Assembly: GCF_005876855.1 (NCBI RefSeq)
Contig: NZ_QLAE01000043.1
Span: 1 to 32,518 of the forward strand
DNA length: 32,518 nt
Reading direction: 5' to 3'
Origin: Stutzerimonas nosocomialis
GTDB taxonomy: Bacteria > Pseudomonadota > Gammaproteobacteria > Pseudomonadales > Pseudomonadaceae
How positions within the stretch are numbered: the first letter of the stretch is position 1; every line of letters begins with the position of its first letter. The position numbers and the translations under genes are program-made. This document shows, one piece after another, positions 24,343 through 32,109 of this stretch. The notes beneath the pieces are model-generated. The model was not told the origin of the DNA. It searched no databases and saw nothing but the letters and a program-made list of their open reading frames with translations.

Positions 24343-24470
24343 GAGGGTCATTGGCGACCCTCGAGCGCATCCGCGCCGGACCGGTGAGTCGGGCAACGGC
24401 GCTCGATACTCACTTCAACGAACAGGCAAAGGCGCCTGGAGCTGCTGGTCAGCTCCAGGCGTTTTTTTTT
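24343..24470 (+). ncRNA. ANTAR/NasT-responsive leader RNA of nirBD (dual hexaloop)
   Basis: Hairpin P1 has the stem GAGGGTC (24343-24349) / GACCCTC (24356-24362) and the six-base loop ATTGGC. Hairpin P2 has the stem CAGGC (24423-24427) / GCCTG (24434-24438) and the loop AAAGGC. Both loops have A at position 1 and G at position 4, the signature of RNA bound by ANTAR-domain antiterminators such as NasT. The 3' arm of P2 is also the 5' arm of the terminator at 24433-24461, so P2 and terminator exclude each other. The model is that NasT, released from NasS by nitrate or nitrite, stabilises P2 and allows read-through to nirB. nasST are not in the window. Confidence 0.82.
24433..24470 (+). terminator. 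Intrinsic attenuator terminator in the nirB leader
   Basis: A 12-bp perfect stem CGCCTGGAGCTG (24433-24444) / CAGCTCCAGGCG (24450-24461) with loop CTGGT is followed by nine T. It lies about 45 nt before the nirB start, so nirB needs antitermination. Confidence 0.93.
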
Positions 24471-24515
24471 GTGTGTCAGCAGGCTGACACCGGCTTCGGC
24501 AGAGGTAGGGCAGGC

Positions 24516-27074
24516 ATGAACGCGATCGTTTCCCCCATCGGTAGAGAACGGCTGATCGTCATCGGCAACGGCATGGTCGGCCATCATTGCATCGAACAAC
24601 TGGTCGAGCGCGGCGCGACGGGCCGCTACGAGGTTCACCTGTTCGGTGAAGAACGTCAGCGCGCCTACGACCGCGTCCACCTCTCCGAATACTTCGGCGG
24701 TCGCGATGCCGACTCGCTGGCCCTGTGCGAGGCCGACTACTACGCCCGCCATGGCGTGCAGGCCCACCTCGGCGTGCAGGTCCTGGAGATCGACCGCGAG
24801 CGCCGCGAGCTGGTCACGCCCGAAGGCCGGCAGTCCTACGACAGGCTGATCCTGGCCACCGGCTCCTATCCCTTCGTGCCGCCGATCGCCGGGGCCGAGG
24901 GCAGCGCCCGGCTGGTCTACCGCACCCTCGACGACCTCGACGCCATCCGCGCCGCCGCACAGGGCGCGCGCCGTGGCGTGGTGGTCGGCGGCGGGCTGCT
25001 CGGCCTGGAGGCGGCCAATGCGCTCAAATCCCTGGGCCTGGAAGCCCACGTGGTCGAGTTCGCGCCGCGGCTGATGCCGGTGCAGCTCGACGCCGAGGGC
25101 GGCGCGGCGCTCAAGGCACGCATCGAGGCGCTGGGCGTCGGCGTGCACCTGTCGCGCGCCACCCAGGCGATCGTCACCGGCGAGCAATACGCCTACCGCA
25201 TGAACTTCCAGGACGACGACTTCCTGGAAACCGACCTGATCGTCTTCTCGGCCGGCATCCGCCCACAGGACGCTCTGGCCCGCGCCGCCGGGCTGGAACT
25301 GGGCGCGCGCGGCGGGGTGGCGGTGGACAACGACTGCCGCACCTCGGACCCGGCCATCTACGCCATCGGCGAATGCGCCGCCTGGAACGGCAGCGTGTTC
25401 GGCCTGGTCGCACCCGGCTACAGCATGGCCCGCACCGTCGCCGCGCAGCTCGCCGGCGAGGCGCACGCACCCTTCACCGGCGCGGACATGTCGACCAAGC
25501 TCAAGCTGCTGGGCGTGGACGTCGGCTCCATCGGCGACGCCCAGGGCGCCACCCCGGGCAGCAAGAGCTACCGCTTCATCGATGAGGCCAGCGCCAGCTA
25601 CCGGCGTCTGGTGGTCTCGCCGGACGGCAAGACGGTGATCGGCGCCGTGCTGGTCGGCGACAACAGCTACTACGACACCCTGCTGCAGTACGCGCAGAAC
25701 GGCATCAGGCTGCCGGCCGAACCCTCGGGCCTGATCCTGCCGGCCGGCGAGGGCGCCCCGGCGCTCGGCGCCGATGCGCTGCCGGACACCGCGACCATCT
25801 GCTCCTGCCACAACGTCAGCAAGGGCGCGGTGTGCTGCCAGGTCGATGCCGGTATCACCGATCTGGGCGAGCTCAAGGCCGCGACCAAGGCCGCCACCGG
25901 CTGCGGCGGCTGCGCGGCGCTCCTGAAGCAGGTCTTCGAGCACGAGCTCAGCGCCCGTGGCGTCGAGGTGGACAAGAGCCTGTGCGAGCACTTCGCCCAT
26001 ACCCGCCAGGCGCTCTACGGCATCGTGCGCGTCGAGGGCATCCGCACCTTCGATGAGCTGCTGACCAGGCACGGCCGCGGCCATCTCGGCTGCGACATCT
26101 GCAAGCCGGCGGTGGGCTCGATCCTCGCCTCCTGCTGGAACCAGCCGATCACCGATCCGGCGCTGATTCCGTTGCAGGACACCAACGACACCTTCATGGC
26201 GAACATGCAGAAGAACGGCACCTATTCCATCGTGCCGCGCATCGCCGGCGGCGAGATCACCCCCGACAAGCTCATCGTGCTCGGCGAAGTGGCGAAGAAA
26301 TACGACCTCTATACCAAGATCACCGGCGGCCAGCGCATCGACCTGTTCGGTGCCCAGCTGCACCAGTTGCCGGACATCTGGGGCGAGCTGATCGCCGCCG
26401 GCTTCGAGACCGGCCACGCCTACGGCAAGAGCCTGCGCACGGTCAAATCCTGCGTCGGCAGCACCTGGTGCCGCTACGGCGTGCAGGACAGCGTCGGCAT
26501 GGCCCTGTTCCTGGAGAATCGCTACAAGGGCCTGCGCGCGCCGCACAAGATCAAGTTCGCCGTCAGCGGTTGCACCCGCGAATGCGCCGAGGCGCAGAGC
26601 AAGGACGTCGGCGTGATCGCCACCGACAAGGGCTGGAACCTCTACGTCGCCGGCAACGGCGGCATGCGCCCGCGCCACGCGGAACTGCTGGCCACCGACC
26701 TCGATGACGAGACCCTGGTGCGCTACATCGACCGCTTCCTGATGTTCTACGTGCGCACCGCCGACCGCCTGCAGCGCACTTCGGTCTGGCGCGAGTCCCT
26801 CGAAGGCGGGCTGGACTACCTCAAGGAGGTGATCGTCGCGGACAGCCTGAACCTCGCCGCCGAGCTCGAGGCGCAGATGCAGCACGTGGTCGACACCTAC
26901 GAGTGCGAGTGGGCCAACGCGCTCAAGGACGAGGAGAAGCTCAAGCGCTTCCGCACCTTCGTCAACGACGCGCGCCCCGATCCGGACATCCATTTCGTCA
27001 GGGAGCGCGGCCAGCCACGGCCGGCCCGCGCTTCCGAGCTGCAGCTTATTTCCGTGACAGAGGAGGTGGTCTGA
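24516..27074 (+). CDS. nirB: Assimilatory nitrite reductase [NAD(P)H] large subunit
   Basis: An 852-residue NirB. The N-terminal FAD/NAD(P)H domains carry IVIGNGMVG (dinucleotide site), LILATGSYPFVP, VVVGGGLLGLE and AIGECA. A BFD-like [2Fe-2S] domain has C429, C431, C463 and C466. The siroheme/[4Fe-4S] reductase domain has C646-x5-C652 and C686-x3-C690 (SGCTREC). The enzyme reduces nitrite to ammonium in the cytoplasm. ATG 24516 begins the usual sequence; longer in-frame starts would run through the terminator hairpin. It overlaps nirD by one base (TGATG). Expression probably needs the sigma54-like promoter and antitermination in the leader. No nasA or nitrate reductase gene follows in the window. 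Confidence 0.96.
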   Translation: MNAIVSPIGRERLIVIGNGMVGHHCIEQLVERGATGRYEVHLFGEERQRAYDRVHLSEYFGGRDADSLALCEADYYARHGVQAHLGVQVLEIDRERRELVTPEGRQSYDRLILATGSYPFVPPIAGAEGSARLVYRTLDDLDAIRAAAQGARRGVVVGGGLLGLEAANALKSLGLEAHVVEFAPRLMPVQLDAEGGAALKARIEALGVGVHLSRATQAIVTGEQYAYRMNFQDDDFLETDLIVFSAGIRPQDALARAAGLELGARGGVAVDNDCRTSDPAIYAIGECAAWNGSVFGLVAPGYSMARTVAAQLAGEAHAPFTGADMSTKLKLLGVDVGSIGDAQGATPGSKSYRFIDEASASYRRLVVSPDGKTVIGAVLVGDNSYYDTLLQYAQNGIRLPAEPSGLILPAGEGAPALGADALPDTATICSCHNVSKGAVCCQVDAGITDLGELKAATKAATGCGGCAALLKQVFEHELSARGVEVDKSLCEHFAHTRQALYGIVRVEGIRTFDELLTRHGRGHLGCDICKPAVGSILASCWNQPITDPALIPLQDTNDTFMANMQKNGTYSIVPRIAGGEITPDKLIVLGEVAKKYDLYTKITGGQRIDLFGAQLHQLPDIWGELIAAGFETGHAYGKSLRTVKSCVGSTWCRYGVQDSVGMALFLENRYKGLRAPHKIKFAVSGCTRECAEAQSKDVGVIATDKGWNLYVAGNGGMRPRHAELLATDLDDETLVRYIDRFLMFYVRTADRLQRTSVWRESLEGGLDYLKEVIVADSLNLAAELEAQMQHVVDTYECEWANALKDEEKLKRFRTFVNDARPDPDIHFVRERGQPRPARASELQLISVTEEVV

Positions 27075-27457
27075 TGAACCTGCCCAATGCCCTGCGTGTA
27101 GAGTCCCCGTCCGCCTGCGCGACCCGCTGGCACCCGCTGTGTCAGCGCAAGGATCTGGTCGCCCATTCCGGCGTGGTCGCCTGGCTCGACGGTGAACAGG
27201 TGGCGCTGTTCCATGTGCCGGACAGCGAAACGGGCGATCAGGTGTTCGCCATCGACAACAAGGACCCCAAGTCCGGGGCGAACGTCATCGGTCGCGGCCT
27301 GATCGGCCAGCTCAGGGGCGATCTGGTGATCGCCTCGCCACTGTACAAGCAGCACTTCCGGCTGGCCGACGGCAGCTGCGTGGAGTACCCCGAGCAGCGT
27401 CTGCGCGTCTGGCCGGTGAGGCTGCAGGGCGAACAGGTGGAAATCGGCCTGGACTGA
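27074..27457 (+). CDS. nirD: Nitrite reductase [NAD(P)H] small subunit
   Basis: A 127-residue NirD with the Rieske-like fold (WHPLCQRKDLVAHSGVVAWL, FAIDNKDPKSGANVIGRG, IASPLYKQHFRL). As usual for NirD the Cys/His pairs of true Rieske clusters are absent, so it probably carries no Fe-S centre and acts as a structural partner of NirB. ATG 27074 shares its A with the nirB stop (TGATG), and the AGGAGG inside the end of nirB serves as ribosome site. The gene is the last of the operon, with a gap of 13 nt to a convergent gene. Confidence 0.95.
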   Translation: MNLPNALRVESPSACATRWHPLCQRKDLVAHSGVVAWLDGEQVALFHVPDSETGDQVFAIDNKDPKSGANVIGRGLIGQLRGDLVIASPLYKQHFRLADGSCVEYPEQRLRVWPVRLQGEQVEIGLD

Positions 27458-27470
27458 CCGCCGACCCGCC

Positions 27471-27887
27471 TTAGGGCGTTTCGCAGTTGATCATCCAGCT
27501 GACGCCGAAGCGGTCGACCAGCGAGCCGAAACGCAGCGCCCAGAAGGTCTGCGCCAGCGGCATCTCCACTCGACCGCCTTCGGCCAGCGCGGCGAACAGC
27601 CGCTCGCCATCGGCCACGCTGTCCGGGCTCAGGGTGATCGAGCAGCCCCGGATACCCTCGTACGGCTGCCCGGGCATGCTGTCCGAGGCCATCAACAGGT
27701 GATTCTCCAGGCGCAGGCAGCCGTGCATGATCCTGTCGCGAAAGGCGGGCGGGACGTCGAGCCCCTCGCTTTCGGGCACGTCGGCGAAGGTCATCATCGC
27801 CTCGAGTTCGCCACCCAGGACTTGCTGGTAGAAGGTGAGGGCCGCTCGGGACTGGTCTTCGAAGAACATGTAGGTCGAGATCTTCAT
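27471..27887 (-). CDS. VOC-superfamily protein (PhnB/glyoxalase-like)
   Basis: A 138-residue protein with the PhnB-type pattern: MKISTYMFFEDQSRAALTFY at the start, then QVLGGE, MHGCLRLENHLLMASDSMPG, a central SITLSPDSVADGERLFAALA, and the closing FWALRFGSLVDRFGVSWMIN. It is a two-module beta-alpha-beta fold that often dimerises. Members include metalloenzymes and binding proteins; E. coli PhnB has no proven reaction. No substrate can be named. It lies convergent to nirD and downstream of the curlin-repeat gene, with a hairpin between, so it is probably a separate transcript. Confidence 0.82.
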   Translation of the reverse strand: MKISTYMFFEDQSRAALTFYQQVLGGELEAMMTFADVPESEGLDVPPAFRDRIMHGCLRLENHLLMASDSMPGQPYEGIRGCSITLSPDSVADGERLFAALAEGGRVEMPLAQTFWALRFGSLVDRFGVSWMINCETP

Positions 27888-27974
27888 GGTCGTTTTGCTC
27901 CTGACGACGAGGCAGGATGCCTTCGCTCACTCATAGTCGAACCAGGCAGGCCGGAATCGACAGCCGTCGGGCGT

Positions 27975-27999
27975 TGCGCGGCCCGCTGAAGGCCGCGCA
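27975..27999 (-). terminator. Hairpin after the curlin-repeat gene
   Basis: TGCGCGGCC (27975-27983) and GGCCGCGCA (27991-27999) form a 9-bp stem with loop CGCTGAA, just past the minus-strand stop at 28006. No T-run is present. Confidence 0.5.
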
Positions 28000-28005
28000 G
28001 GGCCA

Positions 28006-29043
28006 TCAGTAACTACCCAGCTGCGTCACCGAGGCGGTGTTGCCGTTGCCTCGCTGGGCGATGGTCGCCTGGTTCGGTGCGCCATAATCGCCGCCCATGT
28101 CCTGGTGGAGGTGCGCCGCATTGAGGTTGCCCGCTTGGCTGATCTCGGCGCTGTTGTAAGACAGATTCTGGTCCGCGCTGATGAAGTTCTCGGTCCCGAT
28201 CTGGTCGATCATCAGGCTGTTGTCAAACATCGTAATGGAGACGATTTCCACGCGGTTGTAGTCCCCGATCGATTGACCTGTCACCTGTGTGCCCGCCGTG
28301 CGAGCGGAAAGTTCGTTACCGGTGCCCTGTTGGAGAAAGGCGATGTCGCCGCGCTCGCCGGCGTGAATCTGTGCATTGTTGGCGGTGCCTGTCTGATGCA
28401 GGTCCACCTCGCCGGCGGCATAGCGGCCCGAGGGTTGCACGATATCGGCAACGTTTGCCGCGCCCTCCTGGATCACATGGGCGATTTCCTGACCGAGGCC
28501 GAACGAGGTCTGCTCCAGTTGTACCTCGTTGGCCGTTCCGTCCTGAACGATGCTCGCTGTGCCCAGGCCGTCCTGGAGTGCGTTGACCTGGTTGTTTTGT
28601 CCGACCGACTCCACTGTCAGGGTGTTGCCGACATAGGTCTGCGAGGCGTTCACGGTGTTGTTCGCGCCTTGCTGGTAGATCACGGCGTTCATGCCCGCGT
28701 CGACCTGCTCCAGCGCGACCGTATTGAGGTAGCCGGACTGTTCGACCTGCGCGGTGACGTTGCCGGCCTCGCGCGTATGCGATTGCCGCACGTCCGTGCT
28801 GTTCGACGCGCCGTACTGGGTCACCGACGCCTGCAGGGTGTAGAGGCCCGGCCCGGTCTGGTCGGTGTGGGCGCTGTTCTGATGCCCGTACTGCTCGATG
28901 ACGGACTGCAGATTCGAGCCTTGCTGGATCTGTTCGGCCAGGTTGGCATCGCCGGTCTGGATGACTTCGGCCAGGTTGCCGGCGATCAGGGGCGCACTGC
29001 CGGTCAGCAGCAGCGCGGTTGCGATGGGTTTGAGCGAAAACAT
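28006..29043 (-). CDS. Secreted curlin-repeat protein (putative functional amyloid)
   Basis: A 345-residue protein with a signal peptide (MFSLKPIATALLLTGSAPLIAG) followed by at least 12 degenerate repeats of the form Q-x-G-x-x-N. Examples are VIQTGDANLAEQIQQGSN, YQQGANNTV, VQDGTANEVQLEQ, LHQTGTANNAQ, SQAGNLNAAHLHQ and AQRGNGNTASVTQLGSY. The Gln/Asn/Gly spacing is that of curlin strands (CsgA/CsgB), which stack into amyloid fibres. There are no cysteines. No csgEFG or fap genes lie nearby, so the export route is unclear. AGGAGG (minus strand) precedes ATG 29043. A biofilm matrix or adhesin role is inferred from the repeats only. It is longer than typical CsgA (about 150 residues). Confidence 0.82.
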   Translation of the reverse strand: MFSLKPIATALLLTGSAPLIAGNLAEVIQTGDANLAEQIQQGSNLQSVIEQYGHQNSAHTDQTGPGLYTLQASVTQYGASNSTDVRQSHTREAGNVTAQVEQSGYLNTVALEQVDAGMNAVIYQQGANNTVNASQTYVGNTLTVESVGQNNQVNALQDGLGTASIVQDGTANEVQLEQTSFGLGQEIAHVIQEGAANVADIVQPSGRYAAGEVDLHQTGTANNAQIHAGERGDIAFLQQGTGNELSARTAGTQVTGQSIGDYNRVEIVSITMFDNSLMIDQIGTENFISADQNLSYNSAEISQAGNLNAAHLHQDMGGDYGAPNQATIAQRGNGNTASVTQLGSY

Positions 29044-29257
29044 GCGAACCTCCTCGTGTCGTCGAGTTCGATCCGATGGCTGGACTGCGCCATCCGGTGC
29101 CGATTGTTGCGCCGTCGTTACCGTTGGGAAATCGCCGTTTCGGTCGAGACGGGGCGGCTGTCGGCATTAATCCGCGAGTCGGGCCGACCTCCGCGTATTG
29201 GCCAATGCGCGCCCGGGCGGTATGGTTTGCCGATCATTCGTCCCGTGGAGAACGCCG

Positions 29258-29695
29258 GTGTCCCTGACTGCCACTTACGATTCGCAGAACATCTTCGCCC
29301 AGATCATTCGTGGCGACGCGCCGTGCTACAAGCTCTACGAAGACGACGACGTGCTCGCCTTCCTCGACGTCTTTCCCCAGTCGTACGGCCATACGCTGGT
29401 CATTCCCAAGCGCTCGGCTGCCTGCAACATCCTCGACGTGGACACCGAGGCGCTGTGCAAGATGGCCGCGGCGGTGCAGAAGCTGACGCGGGTGATCGTC
29501 GCCGAGCTGCAGCCCGACGGCGTGCAGGTCGCCCAGTTCAATGGCGCGCCCGCGGGGCAGACGGTGTTCCACATTCACATGCACATCGTGCCGCGCTATG
29601 CGGGCGAGGGGCTGGGCGTGCATGCCGCCGGCAAGGCGGACCCGGCCGAGCTGGAACGACTGCAGGCGCGTCTGCTCAAGCGTCTCGCGGCTTGA
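29258..29695 (+). CDS. HIT-family nucleotide-binding protein
   Basis: A 145-residue histidine-triad protein with the motif HIHMHIV (H105, H107, H109), preceded by FNGAPAGQTVFH, and with the conserved FLDVFPQSYGHTLVIPKR. HIT proteins hydrolyse adenosine phosphoramidates or dinucleoside polyphosphates in the cytoplasm. The start is GTG 29258, with GGAG at 29247-29250; an upstream TTG would add a non-conserved Arg-rich stretch. It overlaps the possible start of the DUF1615 gene. The exact substrate is not visible. Confidence 0.9.
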   Translation: MSLTATYDSQNIFAQIIRGDAPCYKLYEDDDVLAFLDVFPQSYGHTLVIPKRSAACNILDVDTEALCKMAAAVQKLTRVIVAELQPDGVQVAQFNGAPAGQTVFHIHMHIVPRYAGEGLGVHAAGKADPAELERLQARLLKRLAA

Positions 29696-29703
29696 GCGAC
29701 ATC

Positions 29704-30831
29704 GTGAAGGCCGGGCGGCGGCCGGCGACGCACGCCGCCAGCAATGCATTTCGCCTGTCGGCGCTGGGCCTCGGTGCGCTGCTGGCGCTTGCCGGTTGTG
29801 GCAGCCAGCCCCCGCAGCCGGCCGGGCCGACGCCTGAAGACGTGCAGGCGAAGATCGTCCGACTGATGCCGACCACCGTGAAGGATCGCCAGGCCTGGGC
29901 GGTGGACATCCAGCTGGCGTTCGAGGTGCAGGGCATCGCGCCGACCAACGAGAACATCTGTTCGGTCATCGCGGTGACCGAACAGGAGTCCACCTTCCAG
30001 GCCGAGCCGCCGGTGCCGGGGCTGGCGAAGATCGCCCGCCAGGAAATCGACCGGCGCGCGGCGCGTCTGCACGTACCGGGGTTTCTGGTGGACGCGGCGC
30101 TGCGCACCGAGTCGCCCGATGGCAAGACCTATGGCGATCGGCTCAAGGCGGTGCGTACGGAACGGCAGCTGAGCGACATCTTCGACGACTTCATCGGCAT
30201 CGTGCCGCTCGGCCGGGAGCTGTTCGGCAGCTTCAACCCGGTGCGCACCGGCGGGCCGATGCAGGTGAGCATCGCCTTCGCCGAAAGCCAGGCGCGCCGC
30301 TATCCCTATCCGGTGCGTGGCACCCTGCGCGACGAAGTCTTCACCCGCCGCGGGGGGCTGTATTTCGGCATCGCCCATCTGCTCGGCTACGAGGCCAACT
30401 ACGACCGGCACCTGTACCGCTACGCCGACTTCAACGCCGGCTGGTATGCCAGCCGCAACGCGGCGTTCCAGGCGGCGGTGGCCCGCCTGACCAAGACCAA
30501 GCTGGCACTGGACGGCGACCTGATCATCCACGGCAGCACCGCCGCCGGGCAGACCGAGCGGGCGGTCCGCACGCTTGGCAGCCGGCTGGGCATGAGCGAC
30601 GCGGCGATCCGGCGGGCACTGGTGCAGGGCGATCAGCTCGAATTCGAGCAGACCGAGCTGTACCGCCAGGTCTTCGCGATGGCCGACAAGGCCGCTGGCA
30701 AGCCCGTGCCGCGCGCCGTGCTGCCGGGCATTCGGCTGGAAAGCCCAAAGATCACCCGCAACCTCACCACCGCCTGGTTCGCCAATCGCGTCGAGGAACG
30801 CCACAAGCGCTGCATGGCCCGAGGCCGCTGA
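29704..30831 (+). CDS. DUF1615 family lipoprotein
   Basis: A protein of 375 residues from GTG 29704 (or 379 from TTG 29692, which overlaps the HIT stop). After a basic N-terminus comes a lipoprotein signal, LSALGLGALLALAGC (acylated Cys32). The mature part holds VIAVTEQESTFQAEP, GPMQVSIAFAE, GGLYFGIAHLLGYEANYD and YADFNAGWYASRNAAFQ, which match what I recall of DUF1615. The EQEST and GPMQVS pieces recall the ES and GxMQ motifs of lytic transglycosylases, so a cell-wall activity is possible but unproven. It is probably co-transcribed with the HIT gene and convergent with the DUF445 gene 10 nt away. Confidence 0.8.
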   Translation: MKAGRRPATHAASNAFRLSALGLGALLALAGCGSQPPQPAGPTPEDVQAKIVRLMPTTVKDRQAWAVDIQLAFEVQGIAPTNENICSVIAVTEQESTFQAEPPVPGLAKIARQEIDRRAARLHVPGFLVDAALRTESPDGKTYGDRLKAVRTERQLSDIFDDFIGIVPLGRELFGSFNPVRTGGPMQVSIAFAESQARRYPYPVRGTLRDEVFTRRGGLYFGIAHLLGYEANYDRHLYRYADFNAGWYASRNAAFQAAVARLTKTKLALDGDLIIHGSTAAGQTERAVRTLGSRLGMSDAAIRRALVQGDQLEFEQTELYRQVFAMADKAAGKPVPRAVLPGIRLESPKITRNLTTAWFANRVEERHKRCMARGR

Positions 30832-30840
30832 GAGGACGGT

Positions 30841-32109
30841 TCAGAACCCGCTGATCCACTGGGTCAGGGCGTGCAGCAGCAGCCCGACCAGGCCGCCGAC
30901 CAGGGTGCCGTTGATGCGGATGTACTGCAGGTCCTTGCCGACGCTCTGTTCCATCTGCGCCACCAGTTCGCGGCTTTCCCACTGCTCCACGCGATCGGCG
31001 ATGTAGCGGCCGATCTGCCCGCGGTAGCGCTCCAGCAGGCCGGGCGCGGCGGCCATCAGCCGTTCGTTGATCCAGCCGCGCATCGCCTTGTCGCTAGCCA
31101 GGGCGTCGCCCAGGCCGCGGGTCAGCATGACGATACGGGCACCGATGCGGGAGTCGGGGCGCTCCAGGTCCGCCTGCAGCCAGTCGGTCAGCTCGCGCCA
31201 GAGGCCGTGCAGATACTCGGTGGTGGCCGGGTGTTCGAGCAGTTGCGAGACGATGCGCTCGACTTCCAGGCGCGACACCGGGTCGTGCTTGAGGCGCTCG
31301 ATGTAGTGGGCGACATGCTCGTCGAAGCGCTCGCGCAGCGGGTGCTGCGGATCGTGCGCCACCTCGGCCAGCAACGCGCTGATGCCGTCGACCACCTTGT
31401 TCGCCGACCAGCCGCCCACGGCCTTGCCCAGTCCGAAGTAGCGCAGCGTGTGGACTTCGGCGGTGATGGCGTTGGCGACCAGGGCACGGGTGTCCTCGTC
31501 CTGCAGGATGGCATCGAGCCTGACCAGCACCTCGTCGAGCATCGCCTGGTGGCGGCCCTGGCTGGTGAGCACTTCCAGCGCCTGCCCGCACAGCGGCGCG
31601 AGGTCGATACGGCGGACGCGGCCGAGCACCCTGGCCTGCACGAAGCCGCGTACCCGTTCGTCCCGCAGCGACTCGACGCCGAACCGGGCAATGCCGGTGA
31701 GCTGTTTGCCGACCGCGTCGGCGTTGTCCGGGTGACGCAGCCAGCCGGCCAGCCGGCCGCCCAGGTCCAGCGCCTGGAGCTTGGCCAGCACCAGCGGGGT
31801 GGCCAGAAAGTGGGTGGTGATGAACTCCGACAGCTTGTGGCCGATGCGCGCCTTGCTGCGCGGGATGATCGCCGTATGGGGAATCGGCAGGCCCAGCGGA
31901 TGGCGGAACAGCGCGGTGACGGCGAACCAGTCGGCGATGGCGCCGATCATCGCCGCTTCGGAAAACGAGGCCAGATAGCCCCAGGCCGGGTGGCGCGCCT
32001 CCATCGCCGTCGCCAGGGTGTAAAGCAGCGCGGCCAGCACCAGCAGCAGGCTGGCGACCAGCTTCATGCGCGAGACCGGTGATTGCCAGATGCGGGCAAT
32101 GGACGTCAT
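30841..32109 (-). CDS. DUF445 family inner-membrane protein (YjiN-like)
   Basis: A 422-residue protein with two hydrophobic segments near the N-terminus (about residues 14-35 and 43-66, including GAIADWFAVTALFRHPLG and IIPRSKARIG, the DUF445 signature). A long helical, charged central region follows, and one C-terminal membrane helix (INGTLVGGLVGLLLHALTQW). This layout matches E. coli YjiN. The function is not established. ATG 32109 is chosen because AGAGG lies 6 nt upstream on the minus strand; an ATG six bases earlier is too close to it. Confidence 0.88.
   Translation of the reverse strand: MTSIARIWQSPVSRMKLVASLLLVLAALLYTLATAMEARHPAWGYLASFSEAAMIGAIADWFAVTALFRHPLGLPIPHTAIIPRSKARIGHKLSEFITTHFLATPLVLAKLQALDLGGRLAGWLRHPDNADAVGKQLTGIARFGVESLRDERVRGFVQARVLGRVRRIDLAPLCGQALEVLTSQGRHQAMLDEVLVRLDAILQDEDTRALVANAITAEVHTLRYFGLGKAVGGWSANKVVDGISALLAEVAHDPQHPLRERFDEHVAHYIERLKHDPVSRLEVERIVSQLLEHPATTEYLHGLWRELTDWLQADLERPDSRIGARIVMLTRGLGDALASDKAMRGWINERLMAAAPGLLERYRGQIGRYIADRVEQWESRELVAQMEQSVGKDLQYIRINGTLVGGLVGLLLHALTQWISGF

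Noticed and set aside
24348-26993. Antisense open frame of about 880 codons opposite nirB
   Set aside because: A compositional shadow of nirB (Val/Ala/Gly/His-rich, no motif); the plus strand has all NirB cofactor cysteines.
28006-29043. FapC/FapB as identity of the amyloid-like protein
   Set aside because: The repeats follow the short curlin Q-x-G-x-x-N pattern through most of the protein, rather than the three long Fap repeats separated by linkers, and no fap genes are adjacent.
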